This document shows, piece by piece, positions 31,432 to 42,604 of a DNA stretch of 64,000 nt (its first letter is position 1; every line of letters begins with the position of its first letter). A program made the translations under genes and the position numbers. The stretch covers positions 190,817-254,816 of the forward strand of contig CAJNDS010000857.1 of NCBI GenBank assembly GCA_905221605.1. Reading direction: 5' to 3'. Below the pieces are notes generated by a model that was not told the origin of the DNA, made no database searches, and worked only from the letters and a program-made list of their open reading frames with translations. The DNA is from Symbiodinium natans. Its lineage: Eukaryota > Sar > Dinophyceae > Suessiales > Symbiodiniaceae.

Positions 31432-31534
31432 CCGAAATTAGGGGTACCTTATTGGGGTCCTTAAAAATTGATTATAAGGGAATCCTACTATTTAGGGGTC
31501 TATATTGGGGGGTCCCTTCTTTTCGTAAACCCCC
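31432..31534. mobile_element. TIR element, family G
   Basis: Left end TCCGAAATTAGGGGTACC, right end GGGTCCCTTCTTTTCGTAAA, imperfect inverted copies. Related copies at 38482-38614 and 57981-58073. Confidence 0.65.
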
Positions 31535-31554
31535 ACATAGCCGCAATGTAACTT

Positions 31555-31652
31555 GGGATGCTCCCCCTTATACCAACAGCTCCTCATTAGGGATCGCAGT
31601 ACCCCCTACTAGAATCCTACTTAAGGACTGTAAGTATAAGGGGGAACATGTT
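31555..31652. mobile_element. TIR element, family C
   Basis: Ends GGGATGCTCCCCCTTATAC and GTATAAGGGGGAACATG are inverted copies. Core shared with 42355-42443: CAGTCCTTAA-type and GGGGGTACT motifs. Confidence 0.8.
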
Positions 31653-31751
31653 CAGCTCGGATCCTAGAAGCTACTTTTTGGAAACCGCTCGAAACCTAAA
31701 TCCTAAACCCTAAACCCTAAACCCTAAACCCTAATCCCTAAACCCTAAACC

Positions 31752-31885
31752 AGTCCTCGCTGCGGCCATCGGAAGAAGCGAAGCGACTGTTAAGGTCGGC
31801 GTCTGTGTAGCCGAGGACGCGAACGTGCCGCTTCTTATCCTGGAAGGGTGCCAGTCCCTCAATGTAGAACTGCGGGCGTCGGAGA
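31752..31885 (-). CDS. Exon-like open segment (uncertain)
   Basis: 44 codons without a stop, including RRPQFYIEGLAPFQDKKRH and VLGYTDADLNSRFASSDG. Balanced composition and no repeat content, flanked by CCCTAAA on one side. No family recognised; a chance open frame of this length is possible. Confidence 0.3.
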
Positions 31886-33550
31886 GACATAAAAACATTC
31901 TGCCTGCTTTGCGGAGATGCCGTTCAACAAGGTGCCCAGCTCATATGACGCAGCGTTTTTATTCCTTGGAACCTCAAAAGGACACCCAACATGTACACTC
32001 ACCGGTATGAAGAAAGGGGCCCTACATACACTCACCAATAACAGGAATATAAACCCTGTTTCATATGACTCTTTGCTGGGCAATTGCCAGCAACAACCGG
32101 ATCTCGCACAGAAGCCGGTGCTGCGACCTTTTTTTGCCGCTATTGCAGGAATAAAGCAGCAGAAACCCTAGACCCTAAACCGGGTTTAGGGTTTAGGGTT
32201 CAGGGTTTAGGGTTTTGGGCTTAGGGTTTAGGGTTTAGGGTAAACCCCAAAACCCTAAGCCTTAAACCCCAAACCCAGTGGCAGTTCTACTACATTGGTA
32301 AGGAACCCTCTTTCCCCTTCTTTGCACCAGGAGCTGGCAACTCCGCTTGGGCAGCCGAGCGTCCACCACACCATCCACACCTGGCCCAAAGCAGAACCCT
32401 GGCGGGTAAGGTTTAGGGTTTAGGGTTTGGGGTTTAGGGTTTCGGGTTGAGGGCTCAGAATTTAGGAAACCCTCAACTCCTTAAACCTTGACGCTCATAC
32501 CTGGTTAAACCCTAAACCCTCAACTCCCTAAATCCTCAAACTTGAACTCCCCAATCTGCCTAACCACCCTTTTGCAATTCGCGTTGCATCAGCCCCTGAG
32601 TTCTCGGCCTATGGCTCCCTGATCCCTAAACTCATGGGTTTAGGGTTTTTTTTCGCTCCCGCGTAGGGAAAGACCGTGAACTGGCTATGCGCCACAGCGA
32701 AGTTCTCAAGGGAGGGGGCGCGGGGACCCTGCTTACTGACAAGTATGACAGTGCTCTGCAATCACGGCTCGGGAAGATTCCACTGTCCCTCTGCGCCAGC
32801 GGGCCGGCTTGCAAAAGCGAGTGCGACAGTTGCATCTTACAACCACCACGACAGGTGCAGGACATGCACGTGCACGAAAGATTTGGGGATTAAGTGATTA
32901 AGGGTTACGGGAACACAGCCCTCGATCACTGAGTGTCCACAGCACACCAGGAGGACGATCAACAAGTTGCAAACTACCCCAAACCTACCAAAGGTCCGAC
33001 TGGAACAATTTGGGCGCACCACGATGCCCGGCCTGGGCCAGTGTTTCCCTGCACTGGCTCCCTGCTGTAGATGCAGTGACCGATGTTGTAGCCCTTTCGC
33101 AAGCTGTCCAGCCTCAAGGGGGCGAAAGCCACTGGTGACCACCAACACCAGCACAATCACCTGTCAACCAGAAGGCTAACCTTTGCCCGAGCACTGCACG
33201 TACCTCCTAGCATTTTAAAAATGCTTAAGGGTCCAAAACCCTAGGACATGACCCGGAACCCCAAACCCCAAGCCCTGAATATAATCTTGGTGGAAATAGT
33301 AATTGATTCAAAAACATACAAGGAATATTTATTCCATCTTCAAATACATTCGATTTAATTTGACCCTAAAACGCTCCCCCCATCCACGGTCTGGGCCCCA
33401 GAGCTTCATGCTGATCAGTGCCGAGGGCTTGTTGGAAGCAGTTAGGTGCTCATCCAGGAGGAAGATGTCCTGAACAAAGCATATGTGTACACATGTGCAG
33501 TACATAAGCAACCTGTGTATCCATATATACGTATTTTTCTCATTCATTAT
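31886..33550. other. Mostly unique DNA, no gene recognised
   Basis: Short TTTAGGG and CCCTAAA tracts near 32170-32275 and 32405-32440. Several frames of 60-105 codons overlap on both strands (32630-33180) without any motif I can name. Confidence 0.5.
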
Positions 33551-33552
33551 AA

Positions 33553-33561
33553 TTGTGTGTG

Positions 33562-33605
<44 letters not shown>

Positions 33606-33612
33606 TGTGTGT
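33553..33612. repeat. GT / CGTG microsatellite
   Basis: (GT)n passes into (CGTG)n and back to (GT)n. Confidence 0.97.
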
Positions 33613-34019
33613 CTTATGTGAGCATCGGTGGCTTCAGACAAAGGTTCGGGCCAATTCGCAATGAGCCAAACCCCAAACTCAGCGCACACACCCCTCCTCC
33701 GAAAAAAAACAAAAAACAGCCCTAATCCTTCTCGACGTCTTTGCCCATCGCTTCCCGCATCGACATCGCCTGTGGCAGACGTGCGTGAAGCCCGCTCTCG
33801 CGACGAAGCTCCCTGAGCCCCCAGAGGCTCAAAACCCGAACCCTGCAAGCTCAGCCCTAACCCGAGCTCCAACAACTCGACACCCAAACCCCGAAAGCTC
33901 AACCCCAAAACCCGAATATACTCAACGGTTAACCCAGCCGGTCCCTGAGTGTCTGTCCTCTTCCAGCTTTGTGGCTGCTCCTTTGTCAAGCTTGTGCCTC
34001 GCCGCGAAGTCCCTCTCCC

Positions 34020-34060
<41 letters not shown>

Positions 34061-34195
34061 AACCTGAGCTTTGTCAGTTGAGTCGCTTGACTGCATCAGA
34101 CGAGTATTGACCTTCGAGCTCTCTCTCTCTCTCTCTCATTTTTCCTTCCTCCCTCCCTCCCTCCCTCCCTCCCTCCCTCCCTCCCTCTCTCCCTG
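34020..34195. repeat. CT and CTCC microsatellites
   Basis: (CT)n at 34022-34058 and 34116-34137, (CTCC)n at 34147-34190. A further CT-rich stretch lies at 34350-34385. Confidence 0.97.
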
Positions 34196-34803
34196 CCTTC
34201 CTTCCTGGCTGCACGCGTGCCCCCAGAAAACTCCCTCTCTCTTCTTTTCCTTGTCCCAGCCGCGCGCCCCAGGTCTCGAGTTCGTTGGTCGGAACCGGTT
34301 GAGTCGCTTTACTTCTGGACTTGTGAGACTGGAGTCTCGAACGGTCGCTCTATCTCTCTCCCTCTCTCTTTCCCTCTCTCTGTCTCTGGCAAGCCCCACA
34401 TTCCTAGGCAACAGCAGATCCTTGAGGCTCCATGGCGCCACCTGCTTGCCAAGCTGCTAAGAAACCTCTGGTTCGGGGTCACGGCACCACTGCCCAAAAA
34501 AAAACCTCCTTACGTCACTACTCCGTGAGGATAGCGCGGATGCCTCAACCCTGGGCCTGCTCTGCTGGGGGAAACACGGAAAGCCCTGTAAGGTCACCCG
34601 GACAAACTCCAAAACCTAGGGCATCATTGGACCTTGAAGACAAACAAAGAAGCGGCAATAAAATGCCTATAGCTATATGAGTACAGCTATCTTTGTACGT
34701 CATTAAGGTGCCCTTTTTGCTGAAAAGGGGGGGAACCTAACCCCCAAAAGAAGAATAACGGGACAAGGATCTATACTCGAGGTCCCCGTCTCAGTTTCCC
34801 TAC

Positions 34804-34872
34804 TAAACCCTAAACCCTAACCCTAAACCCTAAACCCTAAACCCTAAACCCTAAACCCTAAACCCAAACCCT
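34804..34872. repeat. CCCTAAA tract
   Basis: About nine clean units. Confidence 0.93.
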
Positions 34873-35050
34873 AACACCTGGAATCCAACCCTCCAGGCGC
34901 CCCCCTCCGAGGCCGCCACCTCCGAGCGAGCTCGCGCACTCGCGGGCCGCACTTGGCCTCAGGCTCGCAAAGACTCCAGGTTGCGCGGGGCTTTAGGGTT
35001 TTTGGGTACACATGCCTGGGATTTAGGGTTTCGGAAGTAAACTTCGGATT

Positions 35051-35215
35051 TGGGGCATTTTGGGGCATTTTGGGGCATTTTGGGGCATTTTGGGGCATTT
35101 TGGGGCTTCAGGGATGCTGTGGGCCTTCCAGAACTTTGACGCCCCTTGTGGTCTCTTCCCTAAACCCTAAACCCTAAACCCTAAACCCTAAACCCTAAAC
35201 CCTAAACCCCAAACC
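35051..35215. repeat. TTTTGGGGCA repeat and CCCTAAA tract
   Basis: Five to six perfect copies of the ten-base unit TTTTGGGGCA at 35051-35106, then (CCCTAAA)n at 35158-35215. Confidence 0.92.
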
Positions 35216-35579
35216 CAAGTTGGTGTTGCTGCCTCCCTGTCCGAGCGCACCGCTCGTGAATAAACGCAGCGCCGGAAAACGACTCTGACTTGAAGGTGGC
35301 GAAACCAGCTCCCAACAAATCAGACCCAACTTCTCCAAGCAGAATGGGCTTACATACGTACATGCAGTTTTTTTGCTTTGCGTGGATGCCGCCAAGTCAG
35401 AGCAGAGCGGGCTTATCCCCATCTACCTTCTAGCCCAACATATGTCAACCTAATGCCAAATACTCCCTAAATCCGAAACCCTAACCCTAAACCGTACTCA
35501 ACCCTGCACCCTAAACCCCAAGGGTCCCTAAACCCTAATCCCTAAACCCTAAACCCTAAACCCTAAACCCCCCCTCCCT

Positions 35580-35672
35580 TCAAGACCAGGCCTTGCCCAC
35601 GAAGGTTCCCTTCTGCATGTCTTTGACTTTGAGGTTCAGCATGGCCGCAGGGGTGTGTGCATCCTTCCACGA
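35580..35672 (-). CDS. Possible terminal exon (uncertain)
   Basis: The minus strand reads AAMLNLKVKDMQKGTFVGKA and ends WS followed by a TGA at 35580-35582. Its composition is protein-like and it lies between telomere-like tracts. No family recognised. Confidence 0.3.
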   Translation of the reverse strand, partial: SWKDAHTPAAMLNLKVKDMQKGTFVGKAWS

Positions 35673-36186
35673 AGCCCTAAACCCTAAACCCTAGACCCTA
35701 AACCCTGAACCCTAAACCCTAAACCCTTTTTGCAACACCCTAAACCCTAAACCCTAAACCCTAAAACCCAAAACCCTAAACCTTTCTATCCAAGCCCTAA
35801 GACTCTCATCTGCAAACCCTGAGAACCCCTACGCTTGACACCTTGCGCACCCTAAAACGTTACGCCTCAAGCCCTGGACCCGGAGTCGCATGGAGGGCTT
35901 TGGGTTTAGGGTTTAGGGTTTCTGCAGCACCATCTCCAAAGAGCGAATATCGGGCGCCAACGAGGGTTTAGGGTTTAGGGTTTTTTTTCCCAAGGAGTCT
36001 TGGGCATTGTAGGGTTTCGGGTTTAGGGCTTAGGGCTATAGACGCCAAAAGAAGGGAGTATGCCTCGTCATTGAATAATTTCAGCGATCCCGAAGGAGAT
36101 CGACTTGGGAAAGTTTACAGGGTTCTCCTCACTTCCGAAAGCCTAAGCCCCTGAACCCTAAGTCCTAAGTACGACGTTTAAAAGAA

Positions 36187-36285
36187 AGACCTCTGCGGTC
36201 CTTCAGGATCTCATAGAGCCGCGCAAGGTCTTGCTCCCAGGTATTCATCCTCCCATGCTTGGGCAGAACCGCCCCAGAGGTTTCT
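36187..36285 (-). CDS. Exon-like open segment (uncertain)
   Basis: 33 codons, including LPKHGRMNTWEQDLARLYEI and LKDRRG. Helical, charged, no stop; no family recognised. Confidence 0.28.
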
Positions 36286-36400
36286 GAGTTGAAGTTGGGT
36301 TTAGGGTTTAGGGTTTAGGGTTTGAGGGTTCCCCAGGAGGTCGCGAAGCTGGATGGAGCCGCAGACAGCTCGGGGAGCGCTGATTCAACCCGATTCAACC

Positions 36401-36500
36401 NNNNNNNNNNNNNNNNNNNNNNNNNNNNNNNNNNNNNNNNNNNNNNNNNNNNNNNNNNNNNNNNNNNNNNNNNNNNNNNNNNNNNNNNNNNNNNNNNNNN
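36401..36500. other. Assembly gap (100 N)
   Basis: Exactly 100 N, the usual placeholder for a gap of unknown size. The right edge is CCCTAAA-like, so the gap probably falls in a telomere-like array. Confidence 0.99.
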
Positions 36501-36640
36501 CCCAAACCCTCAACCCTCAACCCTAAACCCAAAGCCTCAACCCTAAACCCAAAATCCTAAACCCTAAACCCAAGCAAGAAGAACCCAAGATGCCAGGGAC
36601 TCTACGCAAGAACTTAAAAACCCAACCTCTCAGGGTAGTT

Positions 36641-36765
36641 TCATGGTCCCTTAGTATGGGCCGTCAAAAAGGGTAGCCCTCATATGCCCCTTCTATACCC
36701 TATACAAATTAAGGGCCCATGGCCCATACATCAGAAGAACCCTTTAAAGAGGTTAGGGACCATGA
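36641..36765. mobile_element. TIR element, family E, uninterrupted copy
   Basis: Ends TCATGGTCCCTTA and TTAGGGACCATGA match at 12 of 13 positions when inverted. The interior has AAGGGCCCATGGCCCATACA. Other copies at 61294-61410 and 62039-62287. Confidence 0.85.
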
Positions 36766-36894
36766 CCACACTAGGGGGCTCAAGCTTTTGCATACCTTTT
36801 GGGGGTATGGGGATAAGGATGTTCCAACTTTTTTCAGGGTTTACTGCAGGGTTCAGGGAACCCCCACAAACCCAAACCCCCCAAAAAAAACTTG

Positions 36895-37008
36895 CTTGGG
36901 TGCCCCAGTAGCGCTATTATACTGACTTTAATGAGGGCAGCCTTTCTTCCGTTGGTTACTTTAACTTTGAACCCAAAAGGGGGAACAGGGCACCACTGGG
37001 CGACCAAG
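36895..37008. mobile_element. TIR element, family A, diverged
   Basis: Left CTTGGGTGCCCCAGTAG, right GGGCACCACTGGGCGACCAAG region. The core GTTGGTTACTTTAACTTT and AACCCAAAAGGGGGAACAGG match family A. Confidence 0.75.
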
Positions 37009-37034
37009 CTTTTGAACCCAGACGCTTGACCACA

Positions 37035-37293
37035 AAGCCTAAAACCCCAAACCCCTAAACCCCTATACCCCTAAACCCCTAAACCCCCTAAACCCCTAAA
37101 CCCCTAAACCCCTACACCCCTAAACCCCTAAACCCCTAAACCCCTAAACCCCAAAACCCCAAAACCCCAAAACCCCAAAACCCCAAAACCCCAAAACCCC
37201 AAAACCCCAAAACCCTAAAACCCTAAAACTCTAAACCCTAAACCCTAAACTCCTAAACTCCTAAACTCCTAAACTCCTAAACCCTAAACCCTA
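37035..37293. repeat. Four-variant telomere-like array
   Basis: Successive homogeneous blocks of CCCCTAAA (37050-37148), CCCCAAAA (37150-37213), CCCTAAA, CTCCTAAA (37249-37280) and CCCTAAA. CCCCAAAA is the telomere unit of some ciliates. Confidence 0.95.
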
Positions 37294-37740
37294 AACCCAA
37301 CTTCTCTGGCCTTCGAGCCGGGCCATGCCTGACGAAGGCTTAGGGAGATGAGGCCCAGGCATTGAAGGTCAGGGTTTAGGGTTTAGGATTTAGGGTTTAG
37401 GGTTTAGGGTAGGGGTTCGGGTAGAGGTAAGGGCCCAGGGCTTACCATAAGAATCCGAAACCTAAGTTTTTTTTGGCAGGTTCCTGCTCCAAAGTTCCCT
37501 TCTAGGATTCTAGGTAACATACAAAAGTTAGGCTTTGGTAGGGTCTAGAGGAGTTCGTCCTTGCTTGCCACCTGAGCTAGGGGGACTAGTATCTCTCTTT
37601 TTGGGGCTTCTTAAGCATGTAGTGGTAAAGACCGCATGACCGTTCAAATGCTTTGGGTGCCCTAGGTAGATCAGGCGGCTTCCCCGGCAGCCTGAACCCC
37701 GGAACCCGATCAAGCTGACGTCGGAGAATCCCAACTCATG

Positions 37741-37790
37741 ACCCTTATAAGGATTTTGGAGCGGGGTTCAGTTCTTAAGCAAATAGTAGT
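37741..37790. mobile_element. Family D element, right part
   Basis: GGGTTCAGTTCTTAAGCAAA followed by TAGTAG is the family D right terminus. A matching left end is not found nearby. Confidence 0.6.
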
Positions 37791-37911
37791 TTACAGGGCT
37801 ACTTCGGAGAAGTGCCCAGAGAGACCTGAAACTCATTTCAAAGCAACCCACTTCGTAATAGGTCGTTAGAGTTTGGGCTCTTGGCAGCCCAGGATACCCA
37901 AGCTAAAGGCT

Positions 37912-38083
37912 CTACTACTATTCGCTTCAGAACCCCCGCAAAAGTCAAAACACATTCTTCCTTACAAGGGCAACATAGGGACCATTGTCTTTGATTCTTT
38001 GGGGGGGGGGGGGGTGGGGTTAGCAGTTAAGGGCTTAGGATCTATGATCTTTCATTCTTTGGGGGCTCTTAAGCAAAGAGTAG
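37912..38083. mobile_element. TIR element, family D, long copy
   Basis: Left CTACTATTCGCTTCAGAACC, right GGGGGCTCTTAAGCAAAGAG then TAG. The interior contains two related segments (TGATTCTTTGGGGG and TCATTCTTTGGGGG), so one element may have inserted in or duplicated within another. Confidence 0.7.
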
Positions 38084-38189
38084 TTTAGGGTTTAGGATCC
38101 AGGGCCCTGTTTTCGACCTTCTGCCCCAGATTCCAGCTCCCGAGCCGACATAGTTTAGGGTTTCGACTCTCGCACTCGCACACGGCCGG

Positions 38190-38244
38190 GAGGGTTTAGG
38201 GTTTAGGGTTTAGGGTTTAGGGTTTAGGGTTTAGGGTTTAGGGC
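38190..38244. repeat. TTTAGGG tract
   Basis: About eight units. Confidence 0.93.
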
Positions 38245-38481
38245 GCATGGATCGGCTTGGACCGACAGGCGTCTGAACCCTTGCTAGCTTGGCCCTTTCC
38301 TAGATACCAGCATAAAATATCCTAAGGGCCTACCTACCTCGAAATCCGAAGCCCAGAGCCCGCCACATGTTCACTTCTCCCAGTTGTGGTCCCTTTTGGG
38401 TCACGATTGTAAAGGTTGCCTCTACTATGCAGGGTGCCCCAAAAAACGGACCTTCATGTTTAAGATCTGTCCACATGGGCG

Positions 38482-38611
38482 CTTTCGATATTAGGGGTAC
38501 CTTATCGGAATCCTTATTTTAAGGTGATCCTACCTTTTGGGGGTGTAAACCCTAAATCCTAAACCCTAAACCCTAAACCCTAAACTCTTTAGGGGTCCCC
38601 CATTTTCTTCG

Positions 38612-38614
<3 letters not shown>
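38482..38614. mobile_element. TIR element, family G, with telomere-like insert
   Basis: Ends TTTCGATATTAGGGGTACC and GGGTCCCCCATTTTCTTCG match the copy at 31432-31534. About 40 bp of CCCTAAA (38545-38586) sits between TTGGGGGTG and TTTAGGGGTC, where the other copy has only a few bases. Confidence 0.75.
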
Positions 38615-38645
<31 letters not shown>

Positions 38646-38646
38646 A
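38615..38646. repeat. Poly-C tract
   Basis: About 30 C directly after the family G right end. Confidence 0.95.
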
Positions 38647-38649
38647 CAA

Positions 38650-39500
38650 GGGGCCTTCCGGAAGTCTGCAAAAGCAAGGCGGTAGGTCGGCCACTCTTTC
38701 ATGCGCTCCACCTCTTCAGGTCCGAGCTTGGGGCTCCAAGAGCTTCGAGAGTCTAAAGTTTAGGGTTTTAGGGGCCTAAACCCTAAACCCTAAACCCTAA
38801 ACTCTGCAGTGCTTCGGGTCTGGGGACTCAGGAAGTGCTGGGCATCCCAAGTCCCAAGCCTAAGCCCTATAAAGTTAGGGTTTAGGGTTTAGGGTTTAGG
38901 GTTTGGGGGAACACCCTCCAGGGTATAGATAGAGTTCATGTATAAGGCGTACATGTAGGGCTTTTCGGAGCCTGTGAGGGTAAGGATCGGGGTGTCTAGA
39001 CGGCCTAGAGGTCTTGGGCTTTCTATGTAACCCTCGGGTTCAGGAAGAGAGCCCACGAACAGAGCCCCCCAAACCCTGAGAACCCTTCAACACCCTAAAC
39101 CCTAAACCCCAAACCCCAAACCCTAAACCCTAAACACTAAACCCTAAACCCTGAACCCTGAACCCTAAACCTTCATGCTTCAGGGGCGGAGTGTTCCCAG
39201 GCAGAAAGAAACATCGCAAGGCTTCTACTCAGGGCAAGAGAAAGGTGCTCTGAAGATTAATTGCAAGAATGCTTTCGAGGGGTACGTGGGGCATCCACAG
39301 AATGCGACAACCTTCAACCCTGACCCTAAACTTCCCCTGAACCCTAAACCCTAAACCCGAAACCCTAAACCCTCCTTACTGGATTCCGGCATGTGTGGAG
39401 GCTCCACCTTCTCTAGGGCGCAGTTGCACTCCATGCGGTTCTCCGTCGTGCCCCAGAGCTGCTGCACGGGCTCCTGCAGCCCGTTCTGAAACGGCTTAGG
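38650..39500. other. Unique DNA with exon-like islands (uncertain)
   Basis: Two minus-strand islands are open. 38655-38745 reads LGPEEVERMKEWPTYRLAFA, and 39372-39485 reads QNGLQEPVQQLWGTTENRM and CNCALEKVEPPHMPESS. Neither was recognised. Telomere-like tracts at 38775-38803, 38875-38905, 39092-39170 and 39340-39372. Confidence 0.4.
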
Positions 39501-39502
39501 GC

Positions 39503-39599
39503 TTACCCTAAGGGTCCATGTACCGACATAGTATATGCGTGCGTCTTAAAGGGGTTGCTGTATGTATATAGTATCTGCGAACATGGACCCTTTGGGTTA
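39503..39599. mobile_element. TIR element, family I
   Basis: Ends TTACCCTAAGGGTCCATGT and ACATGGACCCTTTGGGTTA agree at 17 of 19 positions when inverted. The flanking ATAGTATATGC and GTATATAGTATCTGC extend the pairing. Confidence 0.8.
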
Positions 39600-40017
39600 T
39601 AGGGGTTAGGAGCCTATAACCCTAAACTCCAATCCCGGAAGTCTACATAGACGCTTCTACCCGACACCCCGCTTTGCAGGCACCTTCTTTTCGGGCAAGA
39701 AAAGAAGGAAAATACTGCAAGAATGAAGTGAGCTACCCCAAAAGACCCCAAAAGAAAGGGTTTGGGTGTAAGCCTCTAGGTATACCGAAGTTGCAAAACT
39801 CTGAAGCCTAGACCCTAACCCCTTTTGGACTACTGCGCTCCGGAAGGCCCCTAAACCCTAAATCCTAAGCCCCGAAATCCTAAGCCCCTAAACCCTAAAC
39901 CCTAAACCCTCATCCCGCAAGCCCAAAATGATTAAAGCAACCTTATGCTGGCAGAATGCGCTCGCCCACAAACTCCAGCCAACACCTTCCCAGAGAAACC
40001 ACGACACCCAAAGACAA

Positions 40018-40135
40018 AACCCTAAACCCTAAACCCTAAACCCTAAACCCTAAACCCTAAAAACCCTAAAAACCCTAAACCCTAAACCCTAAGCCCTAAG
40101 CCCTAAGCCCTAAGCCCTAAACCCAAACTCTAATC
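40018..40135. repeat. CCCTAAA then CCCTAAG array
   Basis: Homogeneous CCCTAAA units followed by a block of CCCTAAG units. Confidence 0.94.
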
Positions 40136-40286
40136 TCTACACTCCCGAAGCTCTGAACCTAAAACTCGAAGCCCTGAACCCCTTCAATTAACTCCCTTGA
40201 GCCTGCAGAAGCCCTTGGCAGGACATAATCACGGTATCCGTTTGGGGGGTGGGTGACTGAGGGACCCTAAGCGCTGCAGCAGGGAT

Positions 40287-40388
40287 AGGGTTTAGGGTTT
40301 AGGGTTTAGGGTTTAGGGTTTAGGGTTTAGGGTTTAGGGTTTAGGGTTTAGGGTTTAGGGTTTAGGGTTTAGGGTTTAGGGTTTAGGG
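40287..40388. repeat. TTTAGGG array
   Basis: About 14 nearly perfect units. Confidence 0.95.
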
Positions 40389-40739
40389 CTCCAAGCCCTC
40401 AACCCCGAAACCCCCTCCCCCCCCCTCCCGGATTTCCGGGACTGCAAAGACTCCCTACTGTTCTTGTCGTACATGACGAGGTTGTTTTCCAGCCTCGGGG
40501 CGATTGAGGGTTCAGGGTCTATCGGGGTCAGGGTTTTTTTAGGGGTTTAGGGTTTCGGGCTTACAGTACACTCCAGAAAGTTGGAACTTGCTTTAAGGAC
40601 GATTAGAGCTTGCAACATCCTTATCCTCATACTCAAGAGCTTACTGTAGGGTTTAGAGGGCAAGTTGAAACGGCTGAAGCTGCAGACTCTGCGAAGCCCA
40701 GTTTAGGGTTTGGGGTTTTGGGGTTTAGGGTTTAGGTTG

Positions 40740-41260
40740 CCCAATCTTAGATGACCCAACTGAGGAATGAAGACACTGGAACTACGCCTCAAGTGTACAC
40801 AACAAGCAACGCGACCTCACACAAGCTCGAGACGTGCGCGCCATCACATTTTTACATGCATAAACGCGGCAGGCGGCGTCACAGAGTCGCACCTTGGCTT
40901 GCGCTTACGGCAGCCAAGAGCGCTCGACACCCCACCGTCCTTCAAACAGGGCGGAGCGGGCGGGCCTTTTCAAGAAGAGGCTACGTTGCTACATCATCTC
41001 AGCAACGAGCGCCTGCAACACGCGGCATTACGTTGCTACATCACTTGAGCAACGAAGCCTGCAACACGCGGCATTCGTTCCTAACGTGTCACTACGTGCA
41101 AGCATGCACTTCACGACAAGACCCAAACCAACACAAACTCAGGGTACAGGCTTCTATGAGTTCAGCTGTCAAACTCCAGCGGGTTCAGGGTTTAGATCTA
41201 TATGAGTTTAGGGATTTAAGTCGAGTTACCATGGATTTAGAATCGCCGGCCCTATAAGCT
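40740..41260. other. Unique DNA with a short tandem duplication
   Basis: A 168-codon plus-strand frame spans this stretch but contains a two-copy, roughly 48-bp tandem repeat (40981-41076; ACGTTGCTACATCA and CCTGCAACACGCGGCATT). All three plus frames are open for long stretches and no domain is recognised. I do not call a gene. Confidence 0.4.
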
Positions 41261-41639
41261 AAGCCAGGAGCATGAGGAGTCGTAAACCCTAAGCCCGATA
41301 AACCCGATGCACCATGACCCCAAGAAAAACCCCATAAACCCTACAAAAACCCTATATCATAAGGCCCAATAACCATGTTTTTTTCCACCCAGTAAACCCC
41401 AGCCCCTAAACCCGCAATCATTGGAAGCGTGCTAACCCTTAACCCCAAACGCTCTCTGCCTCAAACCCTACAACCCCCAAAGCCCGCTGAAACCCTCGGA
41501 AGGCCCCAACAACCTCGTTCCGGAACAGCGACCCCTAAACCCTAAACCCTGTTTTTATACCAGGACTCCTGCCTGAACCCTAAACAAACCCCAAACCCTC
41601 CCTTCCTGAAACTCCGAAAGCAAGCCCTAAAACCCTCAA

Positions 41640-41775
41640 ACCCTAAACCAGAAAGGCGCTGGGCTGTGTCATGGGATGGAGATCCAAGCGCTTGCCACCC
41701 AGCTCCGGGGTGTAGGCGATGCCCAAGTTCGAGAGACCGCAGTAGGTGAGCACCTGCCAAAGGTTGCAGCGGCGC
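41640..41775 (-). CDS. Exon-like open segment (uncertain)
   Basis: 44 codons without a stop: RRCNLWQVLTYCGLSNLGIA, then YTPELGGKRLDLHPMTQPSA. Protein-like composition, unique sequence, flanked by telomere-like tracts. No family recognised. Confidence 0.35.
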
Positions 41776-42305
41776 CGGGTTTAGGGTTTACTCGGCGCTA
41801 TCTCTGAGTCTGAGCAACTGAGTGCGACTGCACTGTGAACCAGCACATCATCGGGACCATCCCCCAGCAGTTGGAACTACGGGTTTAGGGTTTAGGGGTT
41901 AGGGTTAAGGGTTAAGGGTTTAGGGTGCATGATGGGCGTCTTGAGAGGGAGAGTGGGAGATGCGATTGAGTTTTGCTCTTCGGATGCTGAAGCCGCTACG
42001 CTATCCAATGATAAGACTGTCTGCAACCATGCTGCGACTACATCGGCACCCAGAAACTATTTACACGAAAGCAAATTGGATGAACACGAAATGGGGAAGC
42101 AAACGTATGTGTAACCGCATCGACGTTCGGGATTTCAGCCTTGAATTCAGGGCGCTATTGCGGGCTCGCCAAATTTCGGGGTCGCGATAGGAATGCTTGC
42201 CATGATCGGCTTGACCATTCATAAAGTTTGAAGCGACACACAATACTAGACAACAAAAAACAAATTGAGAAGCATGCGCATTGAAGCTGTCCAAACCTGA
42301 CAAAA

Positions 42306-42480
42306 CTTGGTAGCCCATAAGCCACTCAGGGGACCCAGAACCAACAAGAAATTTGGGATGTTCCCACTTTACACGACCAGTCCTTAATAGCAGGGGGTAC
42401 TATAATCCCTCTTAAGGACTGTTAGTATAGCGGGGACCATCCCAACAAGAAATTTAAAGGAGCGCCATTGGGCTACCAAG
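42306..42480. mobile_element. TIR element, family A, host of a nested element
   Basis: Ends CTTGGTAGCCCA and TGGGCTACCAAG are perfect inverted copies. AAAA flanks both sides. A complete family C element (42355-42443) sits inside it between two copies of AACAAGAAATTT. Confidence 0.88.
42355..42443. mobile_element. TIR element, family C, nested, with 12-bp target duplication
   Basis: 89 bp from GGGATGTTCCC to GGGGACCATCCC. The 12-bp AACAAGAAATTT occurs exactly at 42343-42354 and 42444-42455, a textbook target-site duplication. Confidence 0.9.
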
Positions 42481-42604
42481 AAAAACAACACAGCTGGTAG
42501 GGAGTGAGTTGAAGAGGGTTGTGAGCATCGAGCCCTGCAGCCTGATTCCGAAACCCTAAGCCCTAAGCCCTAAACCCTAAACCCTAAACCCGAAACCCTA
42601 AACC

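Noticed and set aside
40751-41257. 168-codon plus-strand gene
   Set aside because: Contains a tandem DNA repeat read in shifting frames, overlaps other open frames and has no recognisable domain.
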